A stretch of DNA of 64,000 bases from Anopheles merus (taxonomy: Eukaryota; Arthropoda; Insecta; Diptera; Culicidae), in NCBI RefSeq assembly GCF_017562075.2, contig NC_054082.1, forward strand, positions 19,538,927 to 19,602,926, read 5' to 3'. Below are positions 25,008 to 37,840 of the stretch, one piece after another; the stretch's first letter is position 1, and each line of letters starts with the position of its first letter. Below the pieces are notes generated by a model. The model had not been told where the DNA came from, made no database searches, and saw nothing but the letters and a program-made list of their open reading frames with translations. The position numbers and the translations under genes are program-made.

Positions 25008-25039
25008 CCCCCCCCCTCCCCCCCCCCCCCCCCCCCCCC
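25008..25039 (+). repeat. Poly(C) tract with one T
   Basis: 32 bases, all C except T at 25017. On the other strand it is a G run with quadruplex potential. Confidence 0.95.
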
Positions 25040-27464
25040 ATCCGTTGCTACAGTAAATAGAGCGCTCAATCGATGCGCGTGAGTTTATCTAATCATCGAT
25101 AAATCACGATATTCTTTCACGAGCTTCTGCAGCACCGTGGTTCGCACCCGTACCGAAATCGACCGACACCACCGGTAGGACCGGCACGTTTCAGCTCAGG
25201 CGAAGTGACCAAAGAGAGGGCAACGTAGGGCTCCAGGATTTGGGATGGTGGCAAAGGGGTTTGTGAAAGTTGAAAGTCACGAAGCTCATTGGTTTTAGTG
25301 GTTGAGAATTAATAAAATCTTTCTCGCTCACTCTCTACGAAGCACTTGTTTCTCGTGCCGTTTACACTACTCTAACTCTACGGGGCGCCTTCCCAGTGGG
25401 CACCACGAGGTAAGAAGTGAGGCTTCCGCTGACTGACGGGGGCTGCCTGACAAATGGGAGATCGTTTTGAGTGGAACAGCAGTGCTCGATCAAAGTAAAG
25501 CTTCTTCGAACGTTTCAACGAGCAAATTGCGCTTATTAGTCGGAAGTCTTACTGCCCCCCCAGCACCGGCGCCGGCTGTCGGTTTGGACCATGGGATGGG
25601 CGTCATATGACCGTGCTCTGTGTAATCCGATGGTCAGTAAAGATGTATGTGTGTGTGTTTATGTTTGGATAGAAAATCGCATATGCGATTGCTTTTCCCT
25701 TCCATTGAGCAATCTCCGGAATGGTTTGGGATGAAAGCTTTTGAATCGCTGTACGTATCATTGGCCACAGCCCGGTGGTGGTAGTGGTGGCGGCCACCAG
25801 CGGCCAGCAGAGTAGTAAAGCCAAAGATAAACGATCCCGTATCGGTACAAATGGAAGATTACCCATAATTTATTTACCAATTCATCAAGCAAAGCCAATC
25901 GTCCGCTCGTTGCTGCACGTTGACTCCACTTACTACCCCAACGTAACAGGGTGGGGGCCACCTCGTGACGAGCGTTCGAAGACGTACGGCTTAGAAAGCA
26001 ATTCAATTATGAGACCGTTCGTTCAAAGCTTGAGATTTTGAAATCGAAAAGGGCAAATCTATTTTCCATAAATTGAAACGTACAAATTGAGCTGCTGCTG
26101 TTTTTTTTTGCCATTTTAAAAGCCAACACACTTGGTTGTGGTGTGTGATGGACAGCAGCGATAGTGGGGGTAAAAGTGGGTAAGGAAAAACAATCAAATA
26201 ATGTAATGTCAATAGGTTCACATTTCCACATCTTGCCGGCAAAAAAGCTCCTTCATTATCCGTACGCTCGGTACCTCGGGTGCCGGTGTTTTGCCTTAAC
26301 CGATTCTAAATGTTCAAGCCAGACCAAAGGAGCATAACACACACCGAGCAGAATGCAAACAAAAAAAAAAAACAGCGCTGGCTACTTCTAATCCTTTTTA
26401 CTGCCTCCTTGCGTTTGACTTCGTGTCCACAAACCTGTTTGATTGAAAACATCTTTGCCAACCGGTTTCTTGAATAAATCATGACGGAATCCACCTTTTT
26501 CAAATTAAATTATTCAAAGCATGAGCAAAAGTAGGGCGGGCGGTACGAAGGGGTTCGCGGTATGGTGCAGCGACGGTGCTCGGATATCCTTTTCTAAGTA
26601 ATCAGTCTGTGAATGCATGAAACCCCAAACCGAGCAAGCGTCCTCAAGTCGGCACCCAGTGTGGAACGATTTGGAACGCAGACAGGAACATAGAGCGGGC
26701 GCAGCACGAAGGAGCGGACAAAAATGTCGCGCTCGCTCGGTCAAAGGGAAACCGTGAAGAGATCAATTTGCAATGTAAATCATGCTTTTCTATAAAATAA
26801 TGATAAAACCCTCTCGAGCAGCAGCAGCAGAAGACCATCCCGCAAAACCAGAACCAGACGTCGGTGCGCTTAACGCGCTCTGGCGAAGGGAACCACCACC
26901 CAGCAGCTGAATACTTTGCGAGGAAAGTGCTCCTCGTAACTGTTCCACCCATTGGTTGTCCCGTGTTTTCCTTTGTGACGACATTTTTTGCAGCGCTGAC
27001 TCATCCGATGAACGCGCAATGGTGTCTGGTCGATCGATTTGACTGTGTGTGTGTGTGACCGTTTTGTGCAGCGCTAGTGATCTGTGGTCCCCATCGGGAT
27101 GGAGGAATACCGCTCCTTCCCGTCTACAAAAAGCTGGACACAAAAGCTGGACGATGAATTTCCGAACAGCGGGCCAATCGTGATCCGTCGGTTGTGCACC
27201 ACCCCCTGTCGGTGCTGCTGGAGATGGAAGATGGAGCATGAGATTGAACATTTATTTCATATGTTACTCTGCTATCGACCCGATCCGCGGTGCCTGGAGC
27301 GGGGCGAGGGACATTGTTGAGCTGAGAGTGTCCGGATAAAACACGAAGCGCACGCGACGGTCGGGATATTAAAGTCCCCGAAGCTGTTCGATGCAAATGA
27401 AGCTTTTTTTTCTGTGGCCTTCCCTTCCCTGTTGGCAGATTTATGCAACTTTTCGGTACCACCC

Positions 27465-27487
27465 GGGGGGGGGGGGGGGGGGGGGGG
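27465..27487 (+). repeat. Poly(G)23 tract
   Basis: An uninterrupted G23 run. Assembly errors are common at such tracts, so the length is uncertain. Confidence 0.95.
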
Positions 27488-28968
27488 TGCGGCGAGCTGC
27501 ACAGAAACTTCGGCGGACTGTTGGGTTAAAATGCAATGAGAAAAAAATGTCCACACAAAGAGCACATTACATTCGCAATGCGCATCCGGGTGGAACTAAT
27601 GAAATAAAATTTTCGATCACTCAACCACACACACACAGCGTTTTCCGGTTGCACTCTTTCTGGTTGGGGGTTACAGCTAACTGCGGTAACACGAATCCCA
27701 TGTATAGGGACGCCAAACAGATGGCGCTGCAAAAGCGAGACAGCGAGAAGCTATCGATGCAGGTTGCAGCACACACAGATAGCATCGCGTCTTGACCACT
27801 CCGGGTGGTTCCGGTGTGACAAGTAAAAGCTTTCCTGAGGGGAGTGTTTTTTTTTATCTTCGTCCGCTCTCTATACCCGCCCTCAAACCTCGTTCATTAA
27901 ACTTGTAAGCGTACGGCTAAAAAATAGTGTGCGGGGTACGGGGCAAAGTTCCCACCTCAAAGGGATGCATTTGTGTGCAGCACATGAACGGCGACAGCCA
28001 CAAGAAGCGTAATTTATTGGCTTCCGTGGTAAGTTTTATTAGACCATTGCTGGCCCATCATCCCCCTTCCCGTCAACCGTGCGGTATACACAATTATTGG
28101 TTTCAACTTCCCGCGCACTGGTCGTCTCCAAGGGGACTCTCTTCGGCACCCGGCGCACCGTAGGACCGATAGGTCGTCGGAAGCAAGGAGACGTCTAATA
28201 AATTATACCATTATAAGTAGATTGCTCAATTTAAAGGTTTTTATTACATCCTTTGTGTGTGTGTGTGTGGGGAGAGATGGGATAGATGGGTGGGCGATCG
28301 GAATTTGCTTGCGACAGGCTCTGTGTAAGAGCGTTATAACGTCCTTTCACTCGGCTAGAGCTGCAGATATTGAATTGTGGATGAATAATTGGGCAGGAAA
28401 CGTATCAAGTTGTTTTTCAGTCTTGTTTTGCGTTACGAGGAGATAAAAATGTGTTTAAAGCTTTTACGAGGAATATGAGGACACAAAACTCGGAAAGAAT
28501 CTACCTAATTAAAACGGGTAATCGACTCGAACAGAAGAACAGATTATCTGGTGATTATGGTAGAATGGTAGTCTAGGTCTTGAAACTACTGCAGACTCTA
28601 CAATCAGTTAAAACAAACAAACCAGAACAGCTTTCAGCTAATTCTAAAACCAAATCGTTGTCGTGTTTGTGATATTAAAAGGGATGATTGTTGACACCTT
28701 CAAGTTTTTCTACATGTTTCAATGCTCAAAAATGCGTGGTTTTGACTGAAAATTGGCAGTGATCAGTTATCATCAGAACCGGGGCTCATTAAATAGTAAT
28801 AACCAGAACTGTAACATGTCTGTTAACATCCGTCTTTACATATGAAACTAAGTAAAACTATAAAAAAACTGCAACATATTAGAGAAGGATACCTAAACCT
28901 AAACTCAAATATCCTGTGTGGTAGTTGTTAACAAAACTTTCAATTTTCTTTCCATCTAGGTTGTCATT

Positions 28969-29285
28969 TAAATCCAAATCGGCTCCAAAATCGGTTCAGG
29001 AATCAGCTGATTCTAGTCCTGTTTACAATTCAAGAACTGATTCTTATTCTGGAGCGATTCCATCTGATTACTTTTCCGGAGCTGATTGCAATTTCCGGGA
29101 CAATTCCAGTTGCGGGGCCGATTCTGACTCCTGAGCTGATACTGGAATCGGAGTTGGCTCCGGTATCTAATTCGGATTCTGCCCCGGAATCTGAATCGGA
29201 ATCGGATCCAAAATTGGCTCCGGAATAGGAATCGATTACAGAATCTGAATCGGCTCCGGAAATTATACCGAACACGGAATCGGAA
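28969..29285 (+). repeat. Degenerate GGAATC/GGCTCC minisatellite
   Basis: About 320 bases are built from diverged hexamer-like units: GGAATC, GGCTCC and TCCGGAA in the right half, and their complements GATTCC, GGAGC and TTCCGG in the left half. The orientation flips near the middle (about 29130), giving an inverted arrangement. It translates to Ser/Asp/Gly/Ala-rich strings on both strands, which are artefacts of the repeat. A good acceptor-like stretch (TTTCTTTCCATCTAG) ends at 28959 just before it. Similar units recur in Anopheles genomes to my knowledge. Confidence 0.7.
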
Positions 29286-29289
29286 CCGA

Positions 29290-31879
29290 TCAGTTCCGTT
29301 TCCGAGCTCTCACCACTATTATAAACGCCTTGGAAGAGGCCAGAGAGCAGTTCGCACTATAAAAAAAATCATAAATTGTTTTGCACTGGTTGTTGATGCT
29401 GTGGTATAAATTTAACAACATTTTTCAACACTTGCTAAAAAAGCTTTATTTAACTTACTCATTCTCCTTATTGAGCTTTCAAAATTGTTCACGCATTAGT
29501 AACAGATCTCTACGGATGCGCTTTAAACAGCTCCGATATTGCAAGTTGCAAAGTTGTTGTGCAACTCGTGGGCCCTCCAACGCCACCGAAGTGTGCTCGG
29601 AACTGGTGGGTATAAATTTTAATAATTCTCCCGCAAACGAACAAACGGATCAGAAGCAAGCACCCCATGTGGATGTAACTTTATGAAACCCCTTACATTT
29701 CCATGCGTACCTCCACTCGGGAGTGCATCCTGCAACGCGGTGATTGTGCCAGTGTTATTGGTTTAGTTTTATAATTAGCGCGAAATACCAGTGGAGGGGC
29801 CACCCTAACATACGCGGCTGGCATACTAAACCGCAACGGGCCAAGGTAAAATTCCTTGGTGGGTGGGCAGGAGTGCATCTGCCACCATCATTCCTTGCTG
29901 CGTGTAAGAGTAACTTTTGTTTCTGTTCTCCACGTTCAGTTGTTGGGACAACAGAAACATGAGGAACGAAATTGTTTCGACACTTGCACAACTTCATCCA
30001 TCATCCCCCGAAACCCGCCCGTCCCGACTGTTGCGGCTGATAGGGACGGTGGCCAATTGCAGCGGCAAAAGCGCAACATTAATGAGCGTGTGCGCTGGGC
30101 GGTTGCGTAGCGCCGTCGTGGTGCTGGTGGTTTCTGTACGTTTCGGCGTAATTTCGTAGAGTGTCATTGAAGAAGAATGTTACCTTGTTGACCAGCGCGA
30201 TGGGGGTGTGGGCTCAGGGCACAACGTAATCATTCGAACGGAATTGCGCTCCTGTCAATGGGTTAGTTAAGGCGGTGGATCAACCTGTAAGTCATTGGTT
30301 TTGGTGCTGCTGGAAAATGATGAAAGATCATCGGTTAATGAACAATAGATGACATAGTGCTTGAGCTAGTATGTGCGCTCATATAAAGTCGAGAGGGTCT
30401 GGTTTATTCACCTAGAAACAATTTCAAACGAAAATTTTTGAGTAAGCATCATTTATGTGCAACAAACAAAACCACTCTCTTTAACAGTCTCCAGGCAGGT
30501 TTCAAAGCTGCACAAAGCATACACAAGCAATGGAGTTATTTGCTCTCCATTCGTTTGCAACCGTGTCTCGCCGTGAACCAAGGTTGACGGTTGCGCAGGC
30601 CGCCCAGTTGTGCCGCGAAAGCAAAGCATTGAAAAGCGACCACAATCTCCATGGTCGTCGCCTCCTATTGAACCAACGCGAATGCTCCATTTTAATCAAA
30701 TCAACGCAAGAATGTGCAATAAAACTATCGCGAAACTGCACGGAATGAATTGTGCTGCGACATGCAAAAGTTGTGGCACACCGGATGGACCGAACCCGGG
30801 GGGGGGGGGGGGAAACAAGTGCGGTAAAGCTGTTTAGCCATGGCTCAGTACACCGGAATGGGTGCAAACGGTGCTAGTGGAGGGACACTTTTTGCCTCTC
30901 GTTTGTGCTTTTGCTCTTTTGATACGAGTGATGGTTTGCCATTTTTCTAAGCTGCTTTATTTATTAGCTTTTAATTTTTTGTTCGATTCTTTCCGACAAC
31001 CTTTTGGGGGATGCCATCACGCTTCGGAATGATAGGTTATGTCACCGGGACAAGCCTGGCTGTGTCAAAGGGTTTGGTTCGGCTGTCCGCCCTTCTTCTG
31101 TGCCTGAATTGTTAAAGAATCGAACGGGTTACGTATGACCCTGGCGGCAGGCTTTACATCCAGCCGAGCCTACCGAGCGTTTGCGTGCGTTTAGTCGATT
31201 TGACTATGGCCATGTTGCTGCTGCTGCACGTGAACGTGGCTACCCACGGCTTGTTGCGAAGGCTAAAATTTAAATAAACATGAACATTCGCCGTGACTCC
31301 TGGTTCGGTTTCGTGTGCTGCGTGTGCTTCTCTCCGCCGTTCTGCCCCATTAGAGTCCGTGTTGGGCAGGAGATCAGTTGACAAAAAAAAAGCTACGAAA
31401 AGTTTAATTCACCCCAACATCGGACCCTTTGGTCATGCACTGTGTTTGTAGTCTAAGGCTGATGGCGGTCGTGATGGTGATGGTGATTACCTTACATGTC
31501 AACTAATTTTCCGCGTGCGAATAAAGCTTAGTGACGCGATGTAGGTTAAGCTGGAAGTATTTAGTAATACGCTCGTCTATGACAACCTGCTCTCTTTGTT
31601 CGGGGCAAAGAGGGTATGTGTTGCGTGCACGGTCATCGTGATGATGATGTATGCTCAACCGGTACTCGCAGGCGTGTAAATCAACGCCTTTTCCCTTTGC
31701 ATGATACGGCACCCATACCAGTTGTTTGTAGTCGGGGATTTCACTAGAGCGAATGAAAGGATTTTTATTGTCTCAGCAGGTGAAATAGACCGCTTACTAT
31801 CCGTGTGAAAGTCAGCGGCTTGAAAATATGTAAAACTTATGTAAATAGTTTCGAGTTTTGAATAAAAAATCATGTTAAT
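29290..31879. other. No supported gene
   Basis: Only short unsupported frames and a G15 tract. The sequence grades into the TTA array. Confidence 0.6.
30798..30812 (+). repeat. Poly(G)15 tract
   Basis: An uninterrupted G run. A related G-rich patch (G5 A G9 A GG C G6) lies near 19296-19320. Confidence 0.95.
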
Positions 31880-31942
31880 TATATTAATTTTATAATTCTT
31901 ATTATTATCATTATTATTATTATTTTTATTATTATTTTTATA

Positions 31943-31980
<38 letters not shown>

Positions 31981-31991
31981 CATTATTTATA

Positions 31992-32035
<44 letters not shown>

Positions 32036-32265
32036 ATTATTATTATCATTATTTTTATCATCATCATTATTATTTTTATTATTATTATTTTTATTATGAT
32101 TATAATAATAATAAAAGTAATAATAATAATAATTATTAATATTAATGTTATTATTATTATTCTTATTATTATCATTATTATTATTATTAAAATTATTATT
32201 CTTATTATCATTATATTTATTATTATTATTATTTTTATTACTCCTATTATTAGTATTACTATCAT

Positions 32266-32296
<31 letters not shown>

Positions 32297-32303
32297 TTTA
32301 TTA

Positions 32304-32357
<54 letters not shown>

Positions 32358-32375
32358 TTATTTTCTTATTATTAT
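31880..32375 (+). repeat. Long imperfect (TTA)n array
   Basis: Roughly 500 bases of TTA/ATT triplets with scattered C, G and extra T interruptions. It produces open frames of poly-Ile/Leu that are not genes. The interruptions suggest an old array. It is the longest simple repeat in the window. Confidence 0.95.
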
Positions 32376-32628
32376 GCTTATAATGCTATGAAAATTATTT
32401 GTATTTTCGTCATAAATCAAAACACTATTATGTGGGCATTCTCACACAAACAAACAATCGCTTAAAAGCAACATAGAGAGAGTGAGAAAGAGAGAGTGAA
32501 ACAGAGTATTATTTATTTAGGAAAAAACCTATTACCCATCCATCATCATCTCCTGCAAAGCAAAAACCCGGTAAATTGTGTTTCTCTTTGTTCTATGACG
32601 CTGTCTATTCTTTCGACACAATAGCACA

Positions 32629-32630
<2 letters not shown>

Positions 32631-32672
<42 letters not shown>
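32631..32672 (+). repeat. (CA)21 microsatellite
   Basis: A perfect CA run. Together with the CA/CAGA run at 32931-32972 it keeps a frame open across 32576-33277, which is an artefact. Confidence 0.95.
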
Positions 32673-32674
<2 letters not shown>

Positions 32675-32930
32675 CCACACGTAACGAGTGTAAAGCCGCT
32701 TCCTCTGCAAACGTGGCTGTGTTTCCTGCGGAATACAGCGTTAATGAGCCGTGTCGAACGGATGCAAAGTATCACTGTTTTTTTGTGTCTGTTTGTGTGC
32801 GTGTGTCACTTTTCTTGTTGCCTTTTCGCAAACGTTCGCCCTTTCCGCTCTTCATTCCGTGGATGGCGCATTTTCCTTTTCGTTTGTTTTGTTTGTCAAT
32901 CTGGCGGAACTGCCACGGAACTGCACAATC

Positions 32931-32972
32931 ACACACACACACACACACATACAGACAGACAGACAGACAGAC
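32931..32972 (+). repeat. Compound (CA)n-(CAGA)n microsatellite
   Basis: An AC run to 32949, then ATACAGA and CAGA units to 32972. Confidence 0.95.
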
Positions 32973-35900
32973 TTACACTCACAATGAATGGGTTAAACGA
33001 GCGAAGAAATGTCTATTTGTCTTCGCCCTCCCATTTGCATGACAACAATCCACGTGTGGTGGTACAAATAGACGTACGCAACGGTGACATCGGTGCGCGT
33101 ACGCACCACAAGCGGGGATTGTGCTTGTACGTCGGCACAACAGGAAGACACACGTCCACAGCCGCTTGCTGCCCCCACCATTGTCGATGGCTGTCGACCG
33201 CTGTGTTGCCACCAACGTTGTGCCAAGGTGTGAAGCCAAACCGCGCCTCACCTGACCTCCGAGACTCGCCGGCGTGAGCACAACGGTGGGAAAAGCTAGC
33301 TTTTCCTTACCTTGTCTAGCCGTGGAAGCAAATCAGACCATACCGAGCATGCACTCGGGTCCCCGGTATGCAGCACCCTTGCCGGTGGTGTGGTGGAGAT
33401 CTTTCAGAAATGAATAATTGCTGCTACAGGCGAGGAAAACAGGAACTCACGGTGTGGAAACGGAAAGGAAATGAAGATTTTTTTTTTACTTTAAAAAGGA
33501 TATAAAACCGAATGTCATTGTTCATGTGGGTGTGCTTGTGCATGTATGTGTGTGTGTGCGCATACGTCGTTTGCACGTGGCTTACGTGCGTACGTTTGCG
33601 TACAGGTTACAGTCGGAGGCGCGCAAAGGCAAATGATTTTTATTGCAACCTTCCCCCGTTATTACGTGCCGTGACAAAGTAACATTGTCCGTGTGATTCA
33701 TGGTGTGGCATCTTTATTATGCTACGTTCACGTGGCCGTGTTACCAGTGAGTAATACGCTTGTACAGCAAGGAATTGCCGATGCTTTGCAATGCTTGTAT
33801 GGTACAATGTTGTTTGCGGAACAAGTATGCAACATATCGCTATTTTTGGAAGTTGAGCTTTTCCTGTTCATCCTGAGTGATCCATTGGGTCATTGGATGA
33901 GTATTTTTTAAATGAAAACTGAAAAAACTCTTTGGTATTTATTTGCGTAAAAATATTCCAATAAAGCCAGAAACATTGTGCATTTTTACCAACTTTGCGT
34001 TCATCACTGTTTCCCGGAAGTCGTTATTTCCGTTATTGGTGTACTGTATGTGTGTGGTTACTGTTCAGGTCCAGAAAAGAAACAAGAAACCAAAACGATA
34101 CACATTCATTTCTCCAGCTCTCCCGCTGCCATTGCACGAGCAAAAGCCGCACTGTTTCTGCCTTCATTGCAATTCAAGCAATGATTACAGGTGAAGCGAA
34201 CCGACCACCATCGCAATACGTCACTGGTATGTGCGCATTGTTCTGCTCGTGTGGGCGATACTGACTTGGTACTTCGTAAAATAAACAAGTCCGGAAAAAC
34301 CGAAGAAAAAGAACCAAAAAAAAAAAAAACGACGCAAGCTGTAACGGCTTCCCATAACCACAACTCTTACACCGGCCCACCATGACGTACACCTCGCGTA
34401 ATGGGCGAAAACAATCAAGTGAAAATTTTAAGCCCATTTCTCATACGCATATTACCATTTCGCCCAAAGCCTTTCGAGCGATGGAGTGCTGGAGAACCCA
34501 AAACTAAGCAGAAAAAAAGCCAACACGTCTCCGCCACCGCACTTACTTGAGCTGATGCTAGGAGTGGGTGAATCGGGCTCTACCAGCCATTGACGATCAT
34601 GTCGGTGAACCTGTTTTGCGAAGGAAGCATCGGTTCTGTGCGTGTGTGTGTTTTTTCTTCTTCAATGAAATATGAACTTTTACGAGATTGCCGGACGACT
34701 CCTCACACGGCCTACACACAAACACGTGTTGGGGATCGCTTCTCCTGTGTGGTGCTCCTTCTCCTCATAAATGTGCTTTCTAACGGCTTTACATGGAGCG
34801 TCCTGATGATAAAATGGCTTCGTAAGGCTTCTCACGCGGACTGTTGCGGAAACGAAAGAGAAAAAGTAAAAAAAAACAACCCTGAAATGGATAGAATTTG
34901 AGAGATCCACGTGCGAATTTACCAAATCCCTTTTCCGGGTTGTAGGTAGGATAAGTTTGCCCTGTGTTAGAGAAACCCACCCATGGTTTTGCGTTCTGCA
35001 GCACGGCACGGCACTGAAAGTGCTCCGGTGGCCCATTTAGGTTGGTCCCCCGTGTCTGGTCGGATGAAAGACCAGCACCAGCACCGGACGGTTCTTTTAT
35101 GGTTCTTCAATAGCCAACCTCGGTTTCAATTCACACGACGCTCGCAACGCGGAAAGCCAACTCCGAACGCTTACCATCCGGACGAATTGTTGCTAGGGAC
35201 TGTACCTTCCAGTGGTGTGTGTGTGCTAGTTACGGACATAATTCAGCCCAAGTGGACTGGCTTTCATCTCGTGATTGTCGAACTCCTCTCCATCCATGCC
35301 GGACGGGCTTCACCATGTGCCAGTGCCGGAGCCACGGAAGAAGACGCAAGCCAGCGCAGCTGGTAGCGGTGAGCTTGCGGGAAGACCCCACCGAACAATA
35401 AAACATCCCTCAACCAACGGCTTTACTTGCCAGCGTACCGTTATAATAGAAAGAATTTGCAATCTCATATATCGGGTTGCGGGAAAATGCATACGGGCAG
35501 TTCCACCGTAGGGGCTTGGAACGCGTTCCGTTGAACCGCGTGAGCGAGTGGACCATAAACTAATGACGCCTCTCGCTGTGTAGTGCGTACAGAAGCGCGT
35601 GCGGTGGACGACAGATGAGCTTCCCCAGCCGGAACGGAAGTGGGCACGCGGCTGGTATGCGAAATTTAATATGCAGAAACAGTGCACGCGATAGTGCACG
35701 ATCGTATAGGGGCTGCTTCTGGCGAAAGTCACGAAGCTGTGGCGCGCCAGCTGGACGTACACAATCGGAGTAATGTATTTTTGCATAAATTTGATTTGTT
35801 TTACACTCAGTATTGGTACTGTTTTCCCCGTTACTAAATGAAATCAAATGCGAAGGATCTTTATTTCTTGGCCTCCTATAAACTCTTTTTGAAAACCTAC

Positions 35901-36120
35901 CGTTAGGGATTGCTAATGGTTGCTGGAAATGTTTGCAAACTGCCGAGATGAATTTTCCCCAAAATACGATGGGTTTCAGTGCGCAGCATTGATTCGAAAA
36001 AGAATTGTTGACAGCAGTTAAAATTATGTCATTATTTATCAACATATTTTTCAGAACAGGACATATGTTGTACTTAAAGCTGACTGCAAGAGCACCACCA
36101 CCGACGGCAAGCTGCCTTTG

Positions 36121-36777
36121 CTAATTATTATTTATTGTAAATATTGCTTTTTTGCGTTGAGCTAAAACAACCATAATCGTATTGTTCCATACCGGGTCTA
36201 ACAACGTCCTTGAGGTAGTAATGATCCTCTCCACGTGAATGCTGCGTCCGTGTGCTTCCGTGACATTAGCCTGACAATCTTCACCGCACACCACCGGTAT
36301 GGTGTGTAGTAAACAGTTTAACAGTCGCAAGATGATTCGCCGGAAACGGAAACGTACCGCAGCACATACACGGCATATGGGTGCCATAAAATCAACCAGG
36401 TCGTATCCTGCCAACGGTAACGTAAATGGTGTAATGAGTGCCAAAACGAAATTGACGACAAAAATCGTACGTATCGTCACCCGTGCGGCTGTCAAGCAAT
36501 TGGCGCCGATGGTTTCGTAAGCTCGCGCGGATCTCTACCGGTGTCGGTCGGGAAGATTATTGCACTCGTATTCGTATGCCACACCAGTAAGCCACCAGTA
36601 ATGATGGTACAGAATCGCACGGTGCGTTGTGTTCATTTTGACCGAGGTGCTAAATAGCAGGCTCGTAAAAGCCTCGACAAGTGCGTTGCCAACGGTCTTT
36701 TTGGGCCTGGCGGGGCGAAGGGGGGGATGTCTCCCGGAAGCGGCATCCTCGTACCGCTCGATTGTGTTTTGATTGGC
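36121..36777 (-). other. Long open frame broken by one TAG, hydrophobic segment
   Basis: On the minus strand one frame is open from 36777 to 36538 (80 codons), has a single TAG at 36537-36535, and is open again to a stop at 36121 (137 codons). The second part has a long hydrophobic segment (IFVVNFVLALITPFTLPLAG, starting at about residue 23 after the TAG) followed by an Arg-rich stretch and a Cys-containing tail. AATAAA overlaps the end. It may be a decayed membrane-protein gene, two exons with boundaries I cannot place, or chance. No homology is claimed. Confidence 0.18.
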
Positions 36778-37840
36778 TCAATCTATTGCGGGATATAGGT
36801 GGAAAATGAAGCTAAGGATGCTGGGGCAGAAAAAATAATCCAAATAAAATGATGACAATTGTGTGTATGTGTATGTATGTATGTGTGTGAGTGTATGTGA
36901 ATGTGTGTTGATTTGTTGCCTCTTGGTGTCTCAATTATAGGAGCAAATGGTGTTTTAGGTGTTCCGTTTTCGTCCACCAGGGTTATAAAAAAGAAGATGA
37001 GCGAAAACGAATGATAAAACTCATTGTCCTTAACTATTATAGGGATGATTGCAAATGAATGATATTATGGCGTGGTGTGAATCGATATATTGCTCTCGAT
37101 TGTGGCAAAGGAGCGTATGCTTAGGGGTGTTTTGTGTCCTTTTGCTAGGATAAATGTAAATAAAATGCTGTAAAAATCACATTCTTTAAGCAGCAAACCA
37201 AACACATTCAATTGTTAATTGAGATTTATAAAAAAAAGTCACGAAGCTCCATTGAAACAGTTTATTTTAGGTTTTTATCTCACGTTTGTGTCACGTTTGT
37301 AAGTGTTAATCTACCAAAAAATGAACATTCAATCGTTCCTAATCTCTGGCTTACGGACAATGCCTTCATGAGGTGTCAGACATTAAGGTTAACATGTTGA
37401 GTCAAGCTTAACTAAAACGCAATTTCAAGTGTGACCTCTTAATATAGAGCAAAAGCGTTAGCTAACGTTACAAGCCCGGTTATTTCATACATCAGAGATA
37501 CTAGCAGAACAATACAACCCGTAATATGTTTGACAGCAACACGTACCCCTTTCATTCAATGGCAATATCGTTTGCACAACCACTGATAACTGCAACTGCG
37601 GCAAATGCAAGCAGAAAACTCAAACATACGAATTGAGTAGCGTCGAGGCAACACAACAAAGCCCGGTGAGTGGAGAGCGGTTTGGAAAGGTTTAAGTGTT
37701 TTCGTATGTTACTTCAAAGTTTGTGTAGCATAACCCACGATTGTTTTATACTTTATTTTTTAGGGTTTTTTTTTCATTTTAAACCGACCTACACTTACCA
37801 GCTTACCGATATCTTCAATGCGCGATGTCTATGTTAATTG

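Larger units (their letters stand above)
16735..28968. other. Long non-coding stretch, probably intronic
   Basis: It contains the ratchet-type splice site at 22036, an isolated strong donor at 21647 (TTCGTG|GTAAGT), and simple repeats. Open frames of up to 155 codons show no family motifs. AT-rich segments lie at 19700-20050 and 28450-28920. Confidence 0.55.
32376..36120. other. No supported gene
   Basis: Two CA-type repeats create a 233-codon spurious frame. Overlapping antisense frames at 35310-36045 have no recognisable motifs. Confidence 0.6.

Noticed and set aside
30994..30998. tRNA or rRNA genes anywhere in the window
   Set aside because: Apart from the SINE's A and B boxes I found no cloverleaf or conserved rRNA segment.
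31987..32465. Poly-Ile and poly-Leu open frames on both strands
   Set aside because: Direct translations of the TTA array.
32576..33277. 233-codon plus-strand open frame
   Set aside because: It is held open by two CA-type microsatellites (poly Thr-His) and has no motif or splice evidence.
34921..34955. Second ratchet-like site (TTGTAG|GTAGGA) and a third at about 50996 (AGCAG|GTACTC)
   Set aside because: Pyrimidine tracts are interrupted and the donors are weak; only the site at 22036 meets the consensus.
37480..37670. Small Cys-containing plus frame (DNCNCGKC) ending at a CCCG|GTGAGT donor
   Set aside because: It looked metallothionein-like, but there is only one short motif, a weak acceptor, and all three frames are similar.
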